Assembly: GCF_027497995.1 (NCBI RefSeq) | Contig: NZ_JAODBT010000003.1 | Span: 1-64,000, forward strand | Direction of reading: 5' to 3' | Source of the DNA: Stenotrophomonas sp. Iso1 | GTDB lineage: Bacteria; Pseudomonadota; Gammaproteobacteria; Xanthomonadales; Xanthomonadaceae | DNA: 64,000 nt | In this document: piece after piece, positions 1 through 6,864 of the stretch | Numbering within the stretch: the stretch's first letter is position 1 | Layout: the number at the start of each line of letters is the position of its first letter | Program-made: the position numbers and the translations under genes | The notes under the pieces: model-generated | Told to the model about the DNA's origin: nothing | What the model saw: the letters and a program-made list of their open reading frames with translations, nothing else | The model's database searches: none

Positions 1-122
1 GCTGGACGCGAGATCCGACGTGCGGCCCCTGCTGAATTACGGTGGTGCTGACACCGAGGCGTTATCGGGCTCGCACGTCGGGCTCTCGGCACCTAGGCTA
101 GGGGAAACTCAAGACATAAGGC
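1..122. other. Window edge upstream of first cassette core site; no gene seen
   Basis: I see no convincing reading frame here. The stretch ends against the core-site heptamer at 123-129, so by analogy with cassette arrays it should be the end of a preceding cassette and its attC. I could not draw a clear attC fold in it. Confidence 0.3.
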
Positions 123-129
123 GTTAGGC
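123..129 (+). other. Integron cassette core site (GTTAGGC)
   Basis: The heptamer GTTAGGC matches the GTTRRRY recombination core found at cassette boundaries. It lies 4 bp before the GTG start of the first cassette ORF. The same heptamer recurs at 1508-1514 just before the second cassette ORF, which supports reading both as cassette starts. Confidence 0.6.
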
Positions 130-133
130 GCTT

Positions 134-634
134 GTGGACACATCATCGGTAGTCGGCAGCACCATCCAAGCGATTGACACTTTCGCGTGCGAGCCGGTCC
201 ACCCTGCGTGGGTAGACGCGCACACCACTCCTATCGCCACCTCGATGGCGGTGCTCCAGCTCGCGGACGGCCGACTGCTCCTCGTGGCGCCGCAAGAGGT
301 CGAATTTGATCCAGGCGAATATCCCTCTCTGGGTATTGGCATTTCGGAGTGCGGCGCAGGTGCCCGTCAATGGCACGCGCCAAGTGGCAAGACCTACGTC
401 ATGTCGACGCTCGCCCCTGTGGCGACACTGCTGCCCTTCACGGTGCAGTCCGTCACGGAGTCAGACTCGCTCGGGGAGGGGTCGACGAGCGAGCTGTCGT
501 TTGTGAGCTCCACAGGGGCACGGATCACTTTCCGTCACATAATGCCACCCATGACACTCGGCATAGACTTCGAGCATCCGGGCCAAGCACCTAACAATTC
601 GTTCAAGCCGAACCCGCTTCGCGGGTCGGCCTGA
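134..634 (+). CDS. Integron cassette-borne protein of unknown function
   Basis: A 166-codon frame opens with GTG, 4 bp after the core site, and has no room for a conventional ribosome-binding site. I do not recognise the family. The protein has no signal peptide or membrane segment, is mildly acidic, and contains a Leu/Val-rich stretch (LADGRLLLVAP) near residues 43-53. Its last dozen codons are read from the left half of the attC site, and the stop codon lies inside it, which is common for cassette genes. The direction agrees with an attI/integrase lying to the left, outside the window. The start could be later. That this is a real gene is likely; its function is unknown. Confidence 0.6.
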   Translation: MDTSSVVGSTIQAIDTFACEPVHPAWVDAHTTPIATSMAVLQLADGRLLLVAPQEVEFDPGEYPSLGIGISECGAGARQWHAPSGKTYVMSTLAPVATLLPFTVQSVTESDSLGEGSTSELSFVSSTGARITFRHIMPPMTLGIDFEHPGQAPNNSFKPNPLRGSA

Positions 635-640
635 GTGTCT
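589..640 (+). other. attC-like recombination site, 3' half degenerate
   Basis: ACCTAAC at 589-595 starts a stretch closely matching the intact attC at 1895-1954, including the CAAGCCG arm and the CCGCTTCGCGG loop region. The right half has lost the inverse core heptamer: where the other copy has GTTGAGC, this one reads GTGTCTG. It probably folds but may no longer recombine. Confidence 0.65.
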
Positions 641-994
641 GCTACGAACGACTGCTTCTGGCCGATAGCTGCCGCAAGGCCCAGCAAGATCGCAAAGCGA
701 ATTACCAAAAAGTAGCCAGACACTTGGGGGCGTAACAGCTCCACACGTTCGGTGGTCGCAACACTCCGAGAAGCGATCGAAGAGCCAAGCAGGTTAGCTG
801 CTGGGCATCCCACAATCTTTTGCTCGGACGCCTCATCGTATTGATTAGATGAAGAAAATTCTCGCGCGCGGAGCACGATTTTCCCAAGAATTTTCCCAAA
901 AAATGCTACCCCGGAGTACCCAGGAGGCAGCTAAGTATCTGATCTGATTGGTGGGCCGTGAAGGATTCGAACCTTCGACCAAAAGATTAAAAGT
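641..994. repeat. ~350-bp direct repeat, copy A, ending in tRNA-Lys 3' half
   Basis: This segment runs from the attC to position 994 and is repeated at 1955-2299. By eye about nine positions in ten agree, with a few single-base indels. Landmarks in both copies are GCCAGACACTTGGGGGCGTAA, GGGCATCCCACAATCTTTTG and TTGATTAGATGAAGAAAATT. No frame in it looks like a gene. The similarity continues without a break into tRNA-Lys sequence and stops at the anticodon loop. Confidence 0.85.
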
Positions 995-1098
995 TCTTTC
1001 AACTATGCTTTTAAATCCGTAGGTTGCCGATGTTCTTTTTCCCAAGTCACCGCGTATAAGCCTTTGAAATGCTTCGTGCACAACGCATTTTTTCCCAA
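879..1098. other. Putative integrase arm-type repeats around the tRNA-Lys core copy
   Basis: The nonamer TTTTCCCAA occurs at 879-887, 891-899, 1037-1045 and 1090-1098, two copies on each side of the 46-bp tRNA-Lys fragment. Short direct repeats flanking a core are the layout expected for the arm sites of a tyrosine-recombinase attP. Copies at 2184-2192 and 2196-2204 lie at the same distance from the intact tRNA, on one side only. The protein that would bind them is not in the window. Confidence 0.45.
949..994 (-). pseudogene. tRNA-Lys 3'-half fragment (att core copy)
   Basis: These 46 bp match the intact tRNA-Lys gene at 2254-2329 from the encoded CCA end through the T arm and variable region to the anticodon loop, then stop matching. 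The acceptor 5' strand and the D arm are absent, so it cannot make a tRNA. An anticodon-loop-to-3'-end identity block is the usual core of a tRNA-targeted integration site. Confidence 0.85.
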
Positions 1099-1375
1099 TG
1101 TCGACCTTGAACCTAAGCCTTCCCCCGGGCGTGGAGCTGGGCCAATGGGTCAACGACCCCAGCCTGCTCCTGCAAAGCTCCAACCAATTGGACACTGATC
1201 GCCAAACAAATGGACACCGCGGCGCTAAAACCTGGGGAGTGGCACCAGATGGATTGGACCCCGGTGCCTGCTTGTAGCCAAGAGCGGAGAGCGCTGCGAG
1301 CGACTGCTTCCGACCCAAAGCGGACATCTGCATTTCTCCCGGAACCGCCTTGCGGTGGTCATGAGCCCTCTGCTC
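995..1375. other. Non-coding stretch inside the putative inner element
   Basis: No frame here looks like a gene. The first ~100 bp carry two TTTTCCCAA repeats. Around 1187-1225 there are two TGGACAC copies, a pattern seen at the ends of some insertion sequences, but no transposase remains. I cannot assign a function. Confidence 0.4.
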
Positions 1376-1514
1376 GGTCCGGTTATACGCTGGCTTGTTA
1401 GCCGGACCCCGCCGCCCTAAGATCGAGCTGTATCAAGGGAAAAGCCCACCATACGGCGCCTTGTGAATAAGTCGTATAACCGGACCCACGGGTCCGTCTA
1501 TTAGGTAGTTAGGC
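1376..1514 (+). other. Possible ORF-less mini-cassette with short attC
   Basis: A perfect 13-bp inverted repeat joins 1376-1388 (ends GTTATAC) and 1474-1486 (starts GTATAAC). In a cassette the first heptamer and the left heptamer of its own attC are normally complementary, and these are. The segment ends at the core heptamer GTTAGGC (1508-1514). Between them CGGACC-CACG-GGTCCG (1481-1496) makes a hairpin. The would-be attC is only 41 bp, shorter than usual, and the ~85-bp body has no frame, so the call is tentative. Confidence 0.35.
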
Positions 1515-1516
1515 AC

Positions 1517-1900
1517 GTGGAAAAAGCCCTTCGAAGACTCGTAGAAGAGTGCACCAGGCCGGGGCCGGGGAACCTGCTATGGCCCGATAGGCTAGAGCGC
1601 TTCTGTACCGAGCATCAGATCGGCCGAAAGGCGTTTAGCTATCACTTTTCCAAGTACGTAGCACTTGAGTTCGCGGAAGGAATCTTCTCTTACCGCCAAG
1701 CCGACACCGCAATGAATCGCCTGTCCGGCGCGGAGGCTGTGTGGGGACAGCACCCATTCGCAGAGACCATCTACGAGGCATTTGACTCTGGAGAGTTTCT
1801 GCATGATGGCGATCTCCCAGGTACGATCAGCTGGCAAAAGTACACTTTGCCTGCGGTCATGGAGGCGCTAGGCAGTGAAGGTCTGTTGCCACGCGCCTAA
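1517..1900 (+). CDS. Integron cassette-borne protein of unknown function
   Basis: This 127-codon frame starts with GTG only 2 bp after the core heptamer GTTAGGC. Its TAA stop lies inside the left heptamer of the attC (GCCTAAC, 1895-1901), so it fills the cassette completely. The two heptamers are exact reverse complements, as expected for one cassette. The predicted protein is soluble, rich in Glu, Phe and Trp, and carries no motif I recognise; an N-terminal helical region (residues 1-45) is plausible. No ribosome-binding site fits before the GTG, so expression may depend on upstream transcription and unusual initiation. Confidence 0.7.
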   Translation: MEKALRRLVEECTRPGPGNLLWPDRLERFCTEHQIGRKAFSYHFSKYVALEFAEGIFSYRQADTAMNRLSGAEAVWGQHPFAETIYEAFDSGEFLHDGDLPGTISWQKYTLPAVMEALGSEGLLPRA

Positions 1901-1954
1901 CAATTCACTCAAGCCGACGCCGCTTCGCGGTGCGGCTTAACTCAGGCGTTGAGC
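1895..1954 (+). other. attC recombination site (about 60 bp)
   Basis: The site begins GCCTAAC (1895-1901) and ends GTTGAGC (1948-1954), matching the RYYYAAC/GTTRRRY core pair. Inside, AAGCCG and CGGCTT arms flank a CGCCGCTTCGCGG loop region, giving the imperfect inverted repeat typical of attC sites from chromosomal integrons of pseudomonads and xanthomonads. It is the best preserved site in the window. Confidence 0.85.
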
Positions 1955-2253
1955 GTCCGCTACTGGCCGACAGCTGACGCAAGGCCAAGCAAGATCGCCA
2001 AGCGAATTACCAAGAAGTAGCCAGACACTTGGGGGCGTAACCGATCCACACGTTCGGTGGTCGCAGCACTCCGAGAAGCGATCGAAACGCCAAGCAAGTT
2101 AGCTACTGGGCATCCCACAATCTTTTGCTCGGACGCCTCATCGTATTGATTAGATGAAGAAAATTCTCTCGCCCAGAGTGCGATTTTCCCAAGAATTTTC
2201 CCAAAAAATGCTACCCCGGAGCACCCAGGAGGCAGCTAAGCATCTGATCTGAT
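1955..2253. repeat. ~350-bp direct repeat, copy B, abutting intact tRNA-Lys
   Basis: This is the second copy of the segment at 641-948 and has the same order of landmarks, including two TTTTCCCAA repeats (2184-2192 and 2196-2204). Differences are scattered point changes and short indels, so the duplication is not recent. It has no recognisable gene. It runs straight into the 3' end of the functional tRNA-Lys gene. Confidence 0.85.
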
Positions 2254-2329
2254 TGGTGGGCCGTGAAGGATTCGAACCTTCGACCAAAAGATTAAAAGTC
2301 TTCTGCTCTACCGACTGAGCTAACGGCCC
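2254..2329 (-). tRNA. tRNA-Lys, anticodon TTT
   Basis: The minus strand gives a 76-nt cloverleaf that begins GGGCCGTTAGCTC and ends GGTTCGAATCC-TTCACGGCCC-A-CCA. The 7-bp acceptor stem pairs (GGGCCGT/ACGGCCC), the D arm has the TCAGTCGG loop, the anticodon loop reads CTTTTAA with anticodon TTT, and the T loop is canonical. CCA is encoded. The gene lies 61 bp downstream of queC on the same strand and is the apparent target of the integration structure at its 3' side. Confidence 0.97.
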
Positions 2330-2390
2330 AAACAACGACCCGGCCGTAGCCGGGGCGCGTATTCTAACGCAAGAATCCGAAAATCGGAAT

Positions 2391-3056
2391 TCAAATGTAA
2401 TGCGTGGGGTCTGCCATGCCCGCTGCGTCGAAACCTTCCGCGCGCAGACGGCAGGCATCACAGTGACCACAGGCACGTCCTTCAGCATCGGCCTGGTAGC
2501 AGGACACGGTGAGCCCGAAGTCCACGCCCAACCGCTGGCCCTCGGCGGCGATCTGCGCCTTGCTCAGGTATTGCAGCGGCGCGTGGACGACGATGCCCGC
2601 CCCTTCTACACCGGACTTGGTAGCCAGGTTGGCCAGCGTTTGGAAGGCAGCCACGAATTCCGGGCGGCAATCCGGATAGCCGGAGTAATCCACTGCGTTC
2701 ACACCGCAGAAGATGTCATTGGCGCCCAGCACCTCGGCCCAGCCCAATGCCAACGACAACATGATGGTGTTGCGCGCCGGCACATAGGTGACCGGAATGC
2801 CCTCGCCGCCAGCTTCCGGCACGTCGATATCGTCGGTAAGTGCAGAACCGCCAATGCTGCGCAGGTCCACATCCACCACCTTGTGCCCGGCAACGCCGAG
2901 TGCGGCGGACACGCGTGCGGCGGCCTCCAGTTCCGAGGTGTGACGCTGGCCATAGCGCACGCTCAGGGCGTACACCTCAAAACCTTGTTCCTGAGCGATG
3001 GCGACGACGGCGGCCGAGTCCATGCCGCCGGAAAGAAGCACGACTGCTTTCTTCAT
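2391..3056 (-). CDS. queC: 7-cyano-7-deazaguanine synthase QueC
   Basis: QueC converts 7-carboxy-7-deazaguanine to preQ0 using ATP and ammonia, in the cytoplasmic pathway to queuosine. The 221-residue protein has the N-type ATP pyrophosphatase loop SGGMDS at residues 9-14. Four C-terminal cysteines at 186, 196, 199 and 202 form the zinc site. Its length fits the family. It follows queE on the same strand after a 192-bp gap, long enough to hold its own promoter. An 8-bp-stem hairpin (3114-3133) lies in that gap. Confidence 0.96.
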   Translation of the reverse strand: MKKAVVLLSGGMDSAAVVAIAQEQGFEVYALSVRYGQRHTSELEAAARVSAALGVAGHKVVDVDLRSIGGSALTDDIDVPEAGGEGIPVTYVPARNTIMLSLALGWAEVLGANDIFCGVNAVDYSGYPDCRPEFVAAFQTLANLATKSGVEGAGIVVHAPLQYLSKAQIAAEGQRLGVDFGLTVSCYQADAEGRACGHCDACRLRAEGFDAAGMADPTHYI

Positions 3057-3113
3057 GGGATTTCATCCGGTTGGGGGATCAAAGCCAGCACGCTGTCCCG
3101 CGCCGGGATGTAG

Positions 3114-3133
3114 CCGTGGACGGCAGTCCACGG
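3114..3133 (-). other. Hairpin in the queE-queC gap
   Basis: CCGTGGAC and GTCCACGG form an 8-bp perfect stem with a 4-nt loop. No T-run follows on the minus strand, so it is not a standard terminator. The gap (3057-3248) has no other clear element and no preQ1 riboswitch that I can recognise. Confidence 0.35.
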
Positions 3134-3248
3134 GGTTGCGAGCGACCATCAGCAAGCTGCCAGCCGCCCGCAGGAAACAAAGTTTACGCGTCGTACCCGT
3201 GGATACCGAGCAAGCGGCGTGCGATAAGCGCCACGCCACGCTGCCTTA

Positions 3249-3938
3249 TCAGCGGCCGGGTTCGTCGTCCCACAGCAGCTTGTGCAGCTGCATCTGGAAG
3301 CGCACCGGCAAGCGGTCGGCAATGATCCAGTCCGCCAGCTCGCGCGCGCTCACCTGCGATTTGCTGGGTGAGAACAACACCATGCAACGCTCAGGCAAGC
3401 CGTGCTCGGCCAGCATCGCCTTGGCCCAGTCGTAATCACTGCGGCTGCAGATCACGAACTTGAGCTGGTCGCGCGTGGTCAACAGCGGAATGTTCTCCAG
3501 CCGATTGCGCGCCATCTCCGCCGAGTCCGGTGTCTTCAGGTCGACCACCCGCGACACGCGCGCATCCACCGCAGCGATATCGAGCGCGCCGGATGTTTCC
3601 AGTGACACATCCAGCCCGGCATCGCACAGCTTCTGCAGCAGGATCAGGCAGCGCTTCTGCGCCAGCGGCTCGCCACCGGTCACGCAGACATGGCGAACGC
3701 CCTGCTTCAACACTTCAGCGACGATGTCGTCGATGTCCCACCAGGTGCCGCCGTGGAAGGCGTACTCGGTATCGCAGTAGCTGCAGCGCAACGGGCAACC
3801 GGTCAGGCGCACGAACACGGTAGGCCAGCCGACGGTATCGGCTTCGCCCTGCAGGGACAGGAAAATTTCGGTGATCTTCAGTCGCGGCAATGGCGACTGC
3901 ACGATCTCGCTGGGAACAGCGGCGGCGGGAGAGTTCAT
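3249..3938 (-). CDS. queE: 7-carboxy-7-deazaguanine synthase QueE (radical SAM)
   Basis: QueE rearranges 6-carboxy-tetrahydropterin to 7-carboxy-7-deazaguanine using S-adenosylmethionine and a 4Fe-4S cluster. Cysteines 48, 52 and 55 (CPLRCSYC) make the CxxxCxxC cluster motif, and TGGEPL further on is the SAM-contacting GGE motif. The N-terminal SLQGEAD segment is typical of the family. The 229-residue length is normal. It starts 40 bp after cpoB, so the queuosine genes are probably read through from the Tol-Pal operon, as in many gammaproteobacteria. Confidence 0.96.
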   Translation of the reverse strand: MNSPAAAVPSEIVQSPLPRLKITEIFLSLQGEADTVGWPTVFVRLTGCPLRCSYCDTEYAFHGGTWWDIDDIVAEVLKQGVRHVCVTGGEPLAQKRCLILLQKLCDAGLDVSLETSGALDIAAVDARVSRVVDLKTPDSAEMARNRLENIPLLTTRDQLKFVICSRSDYDWAKAMLAEHGLPERCMVLFSPSKSQVSARELADWIIADRLPVRFQMQLHKLLWDDEPGR

Positions 3939-3978
3939 TTCACTTCAACCGCGCCGCGTTGCCGCAGCCCGGTACCAA

Positions 3979-4785
3979 TCAACGCAGTTGCTGGCCTACC
4001 CGGATCGACTGCAAACGATCCTGGGCGGTACGGGCCGCATCACTGCCGGGAAAACGGGAAACCACCTGCTCCAGCGTCTGCTGTGCCTGCACGGCATCGC
4101 CTTCGCCAAACTGCGACAGGCCCAGCTTCAGCAAACCGCCGGCGGCCTTGTCGTGGGTGGGATAACGGGCGATGAGGTCATTGAACTGCGCCTCAGCCAT
4201 CTTGAAATTGCGTGTTGCGTAATAGCTTTCGCCCAGCCAATACAGCGCATTGGGCGTGTATGCCGCGTTCGGATACAACTCCAGGAAACTCTGGAACAGC
4301 TGTGCCGAATCGGCGTAGTTGCCAGCCTTCAACGCATCGAACGCCACGTTGTAGGCGGCACGTTCGTCACCGGCCGCAGCCTGGCTGCCGGCATCGCCAC
4401 GCACCGTCGGCACGCGCTCGTTGCTTGCGGCCGCGGGCTTGCTCGCCGGAAGCACGGGAGCAGCCGATGCCGCTGGGGCATCGGTGCCGCCATTGCCTTC
4501 CAGGCGGTTCAAACGCCCGTCCAGATCAAGATACTGGTCACGGCCGCGCTGCTTCAGCTGTTCGTTCTCGTGCTGAAGCTGCTCGATCGTGCCCTGCAAC
4601 GTCTGCATTTCACCACGCAGTTGCTGCAGCTGATTGAGCATGTCGGTATTGGCCTGCGTGTTGTTGGCCTGTTGTTCCAGGGCGCCAACACGGTCAGCCA
4701 GACTTTGCCGCTGTGCATACGCAGGAGCGGCAGCCACAAGGGCTGCCGCTACCACGAGCATCAGTTTATTGATGCCGATACGCAT
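3979..4785 (-). CDS. cpoB: Tol-Pal accessory protein CpoB (YbgF)
   Basis: CpoB is a periplasmic protein that links the Tol-Pal machine with peptidoglycan synthesis at the division site. The 268-residue product has a Sec signal peptide ending at AYAQ (about residue 25) and a Gln/Leu-rich coiled coil that trimerises the protein (about 28-80). A low-complexity Ala/Pro linker follows, then a C-terminal TPR domain (about 143-265) with the phrase PNALYWLGESYY. It starts 3 bp after the pal stop codon, so the two are translationally close. Confidence 0.95.
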   Translation of the reverse strand: MRIGINKLMLVVAAALVAAAPAYAQRQSLADRVGALEQQANNTQANTDMLNQLQQLRGEMQTLQGTIEQLQHENEQLKQRGRDQYLDLDGRLNRLEGNGGTDAPAASAAPVLPASKPAAASNERVPTVRGDAGSQAAAGDERAAYNVAFDALKAGNYADSAQLFQSFLELYPNAAYTPNALYWLGESYYATRNFKMAEAQFNDLIARYPTHDKAAGGLLKLGLSQFGEGDAVQAQQTLEQVVSRFPGSDAARTAQDRLQSIRVGQQLR

Positions 4786-4788
4786 CGA

Positions 4789-5307
4789 TTACTGCGCGGT
4801 GTAGACGATTTCGACGCGACGGTTCTGCGACCAGCAGGACTCGCTCGATTCGGTGCACACCGGACGCTCTTCACCGTAGGAGACGACGGTCAGCTGCGAA
4901 GCCGAACCACCGTTGGCCTGCAGCGCCGAGTTCACGGAGTTGCCACGACGCTCACCCAGTGCCTGGTTGTAAGCGCGGCTGCCGCGTTCGTCGGTGTTGC
5001 CCTGCAGGGTGATGCGCGAAGACGGACGGTCACGCAGGTACTTGGCGTGGCAAGCCATGATCTGCTGGAACTCCGACTTCACTTCTTCCTTGTCCAGGTC
5101 GAAGTAAACAACGCGCTGACGCAGGCAAGCGTCGGTATCGAGGTCGCCCGGGCCGTACAGGCCAGAGGTGGACGGACCGGTCGGCTGAGTGGTCGAACCA
5201 TTGTCGACCGGCGGGGCGACCGGCTGTTCTTTGACCTTCTTCGAGCAGCCGGCCAGAGCGGCGACGGACAGCAGCGAAACGAGCAAAACACGAGTGGATT
5301 TGTTCAT
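4789..5307 (-). CDS. pal: Peptidoglycan-associated lipoprotein Pal
   Basis: Pal is an outer-membrane lipoprotein that binds peptidoglycan and TolB. I take ATG 5307 as the start because it gives a compact lipoprotein signal with lipobox LAGC and Cys21; an upstream ATG at 5334 adds nine residues before the signal. The C-terminal OmpA-like domain (about 65-170) has the diaminopimelate-binding region GNTDERGS and the NQALGERR helix. The length of 172 residues is normal. It lies between tolB (65 bp upstream) and cpoB. Confidence 0.97.
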   Translation of the reverse strand: MNKSTRVLLVSLLSVAALAGCSKKVKEQPVAPPVDNGSTTQPTGPSTSGLYGPGDLDTDACLRQRVVYFDLDKEEVKSEFQQIMACHAKYLRDRPSSRITLQGNTDERGSRAYNQALGERRGNSVNSALQANGGSASQLTVVSYGEERPVCTESSESCWSQNRRVEIVYTAQ

Positions 5308-5372
5308 GGCGATACCTAGAGGCTCCTGGGCCAATTTTTTGGGATTAATCCGAGTCGGATGTTAACACTTTA

Positions 5373-6692
5373 TCAACGCGCGGTGCGGTATGGGCCCCAC
5401 GCGGGTTCCCGCACATCGCCATCAGCAAGCACCAGACGCTGACGCACACGGCCATCAGCAGACACTTCGTACAAAACACCACGTCCGCCTTCGCGGGCGG
5501 CATACAACACCATGCTCGCATTGGGCGCGAAGCTCGGTGATTCGTCCAGCGACCCCGGGGACAACGTGCTCCAGCGCGGCGCGCCCAAGCTGCTGTCCAT
5601 CATCGCGATCTTGTAACTGCTGCCTGCGCCCTGCGCCACGGCAATCTTCTTGCCGTCGAACGACACGGTGGCCTTGGCGTTGTAATTGCCCTGGAAGGTC
5701 ACGCGGTTTGCACTGCCACCGCTGGCCGCCACCTGATAGATCTGCGGGCGGCCGCCACGGTCGGAGGTGAAGTAGACCGAGCCGCCATCAGCAGCCCAGG
5801 TCGGCTCGGTGTCGATGCCGAAATGGTTGGTCAGCTGAGTCAGCTGCTTGCTGCCCAGGTCCATGACGTAGATCTCCGGGTTGCCGCTGCGCGACAGCGC
5901 CAGGGCAAGACGGCGGCCATCTGGCGAGAACGCCGGTGCACTGTTGATGCCACGGAAGCTGGTCAGCAGCTCACGGGCGCCAGTGGCGATGTCCTGCATG
6001 TAGATCGCCGAGTTGCCGCGCTCGAAACTGACATAGGCCAGCTTGCGCCCATCCGGGCTCCAACTCGGCGACAACAGCGGCTCGGCCGAACGCACGATGG
6101 TCTGCGGGTTGTAGCCATCCGAATCGGCAACCATCAACGCGTAGCGCATGTTGGCGCCGCTGCCACTGGCAGTGATGTAGGCGATGCGGGTCCAAAACGC
6201 ACCACGCACACCAACGATTTTTTCATAGATGGCATCGGCCATCTGATGGGAGACATCGCGCATCGCGTTGGAACGTGCGGTCATCGCCAGACCGAGGATG
6301 CGCTCACCCTTGGCCACGTCGAACAGCTCGTACTCCACGCGGTAGGCACCGGCGCCGGCATCAAGCACGCGACCGGCAACCAGATAATCCTGCTTGAGCG
6401 CACGCCAGGTCGGGTATTGCACTTCGCTGCCACGGGTCGGGCGCTCAACGATCTGCGCCTCCGGCAGGTTGCGGAACTGGCCGGAACGGTCCAGATCGGC
6501 GCGGATCACTGCGGCCACGTCGGTCTGCGGCGCGCCGGCCGAACCTTGATACGGCATTGGCACGACGGTGATCGGCAGGGCCGAGGCGTTGCCGCCAATG
6601 ATGTCGATTTCCAAGCCCTTCTGCTGTGCCATAGCCGCAAGCGGCAACAACAAGGCAGTAAGGGTGACCAGCCAGCGAGGCAGTTTCTTCAT
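5373..6692 (-). CDS. tolB: Tol-Pal translocation protein TolB
   Basis: TolB is the periplasmic beta-propeller that couples the TolQRA motor to Pal. The start at ATG 6692 gives a clean Sec signal (MKKLPRWLV... ending near AMAQQ); longer in-frame extensions would precede that signal. The mature protein has an N-terminal alpha/beta domain and a six-bladed WD40-like propeller with repeated SPDGRKLAY/SPDGRRLAL-type phrases. At 439 residues it matches the family. A 172-bp gap separates it from tolA and may hold a secondary promoter. Confidence 0.97.
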   Translation of the reverse strand: MKKLPRWLVTLTALLLPLAAMAQQKGLEIDIIGGNASALPITVVPMPYQGSAGAPQTDVAAVIRADLDRSGQFRNLPEAQIVERPTRGSEVQYPTWRALKQDYLVAGRVLDAGAGAYRVEYELFDVAKGERILGLAMTARSNAMRDVSHQMADAIYEKIVGVRGAFWTRIAYITASGSGANMRYALMVADSDGYNPQTIVRSAEPLLSPSWSPDGRKLAYVSFERGNSAIYMQDIATGARELLTSFRGINSAPAFSPDGRRLALALSRSGNPEIYVMDLGSKQLTQLTNHFGIDTEPTWAADGGSVYFTSDRGGRPQIYQVAASGGSANRVTFQGNYNAKATVSFDGKKIAVAQGAGSSYKIAMMDSSLGAPRWSTLSPGSLDESPSFAPNASMVLYAAREGGRGVLYEVSADGRVRQRLVLADGDVREPAWGPYRTAR

Positions 6693-6864
6693 TAGGCGCT
6701 CAACGGTACGGAATGAATGCAGGAAAGAGGGATAGCAGCAGGCGTATGAACATTTTCGCAATCGTGAACGAATACCGCGTGAAATCCACCCCTGTGAATG
6801 AACACGGAGACGTTACAAAAAAGTTACCAGTGAAACCAGCAAGCCCAGGGAGGCTTCTCAGAAC

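Noticed and set aside
535..876. Minus-strand frame in the 350-bp repeat as a possible integrase start
   Set aside because: It has no recombinase motifs, and the frame is not kept in copy B because of indels.
845..1333. 162-codon minus-strand frame across the tRNA fragment
   Set aside because: It reads through the tRNA-Lys 3' half and into the arm repeats, and the matching copy at 2150-2488 is interrupted differently. It is not a gene.
3057..3248. preQ1 riboswitch upstream of queC
   Set aside because: No short pseudoknot aptamer with an A-rich tail is visible. Only a plain hairpin is present.
3871..5319. 482-codon plus-strand frame
   Set aside because: It is antisense to cpoB and pal, which are certain. 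High GC keeps the opposite frame open.
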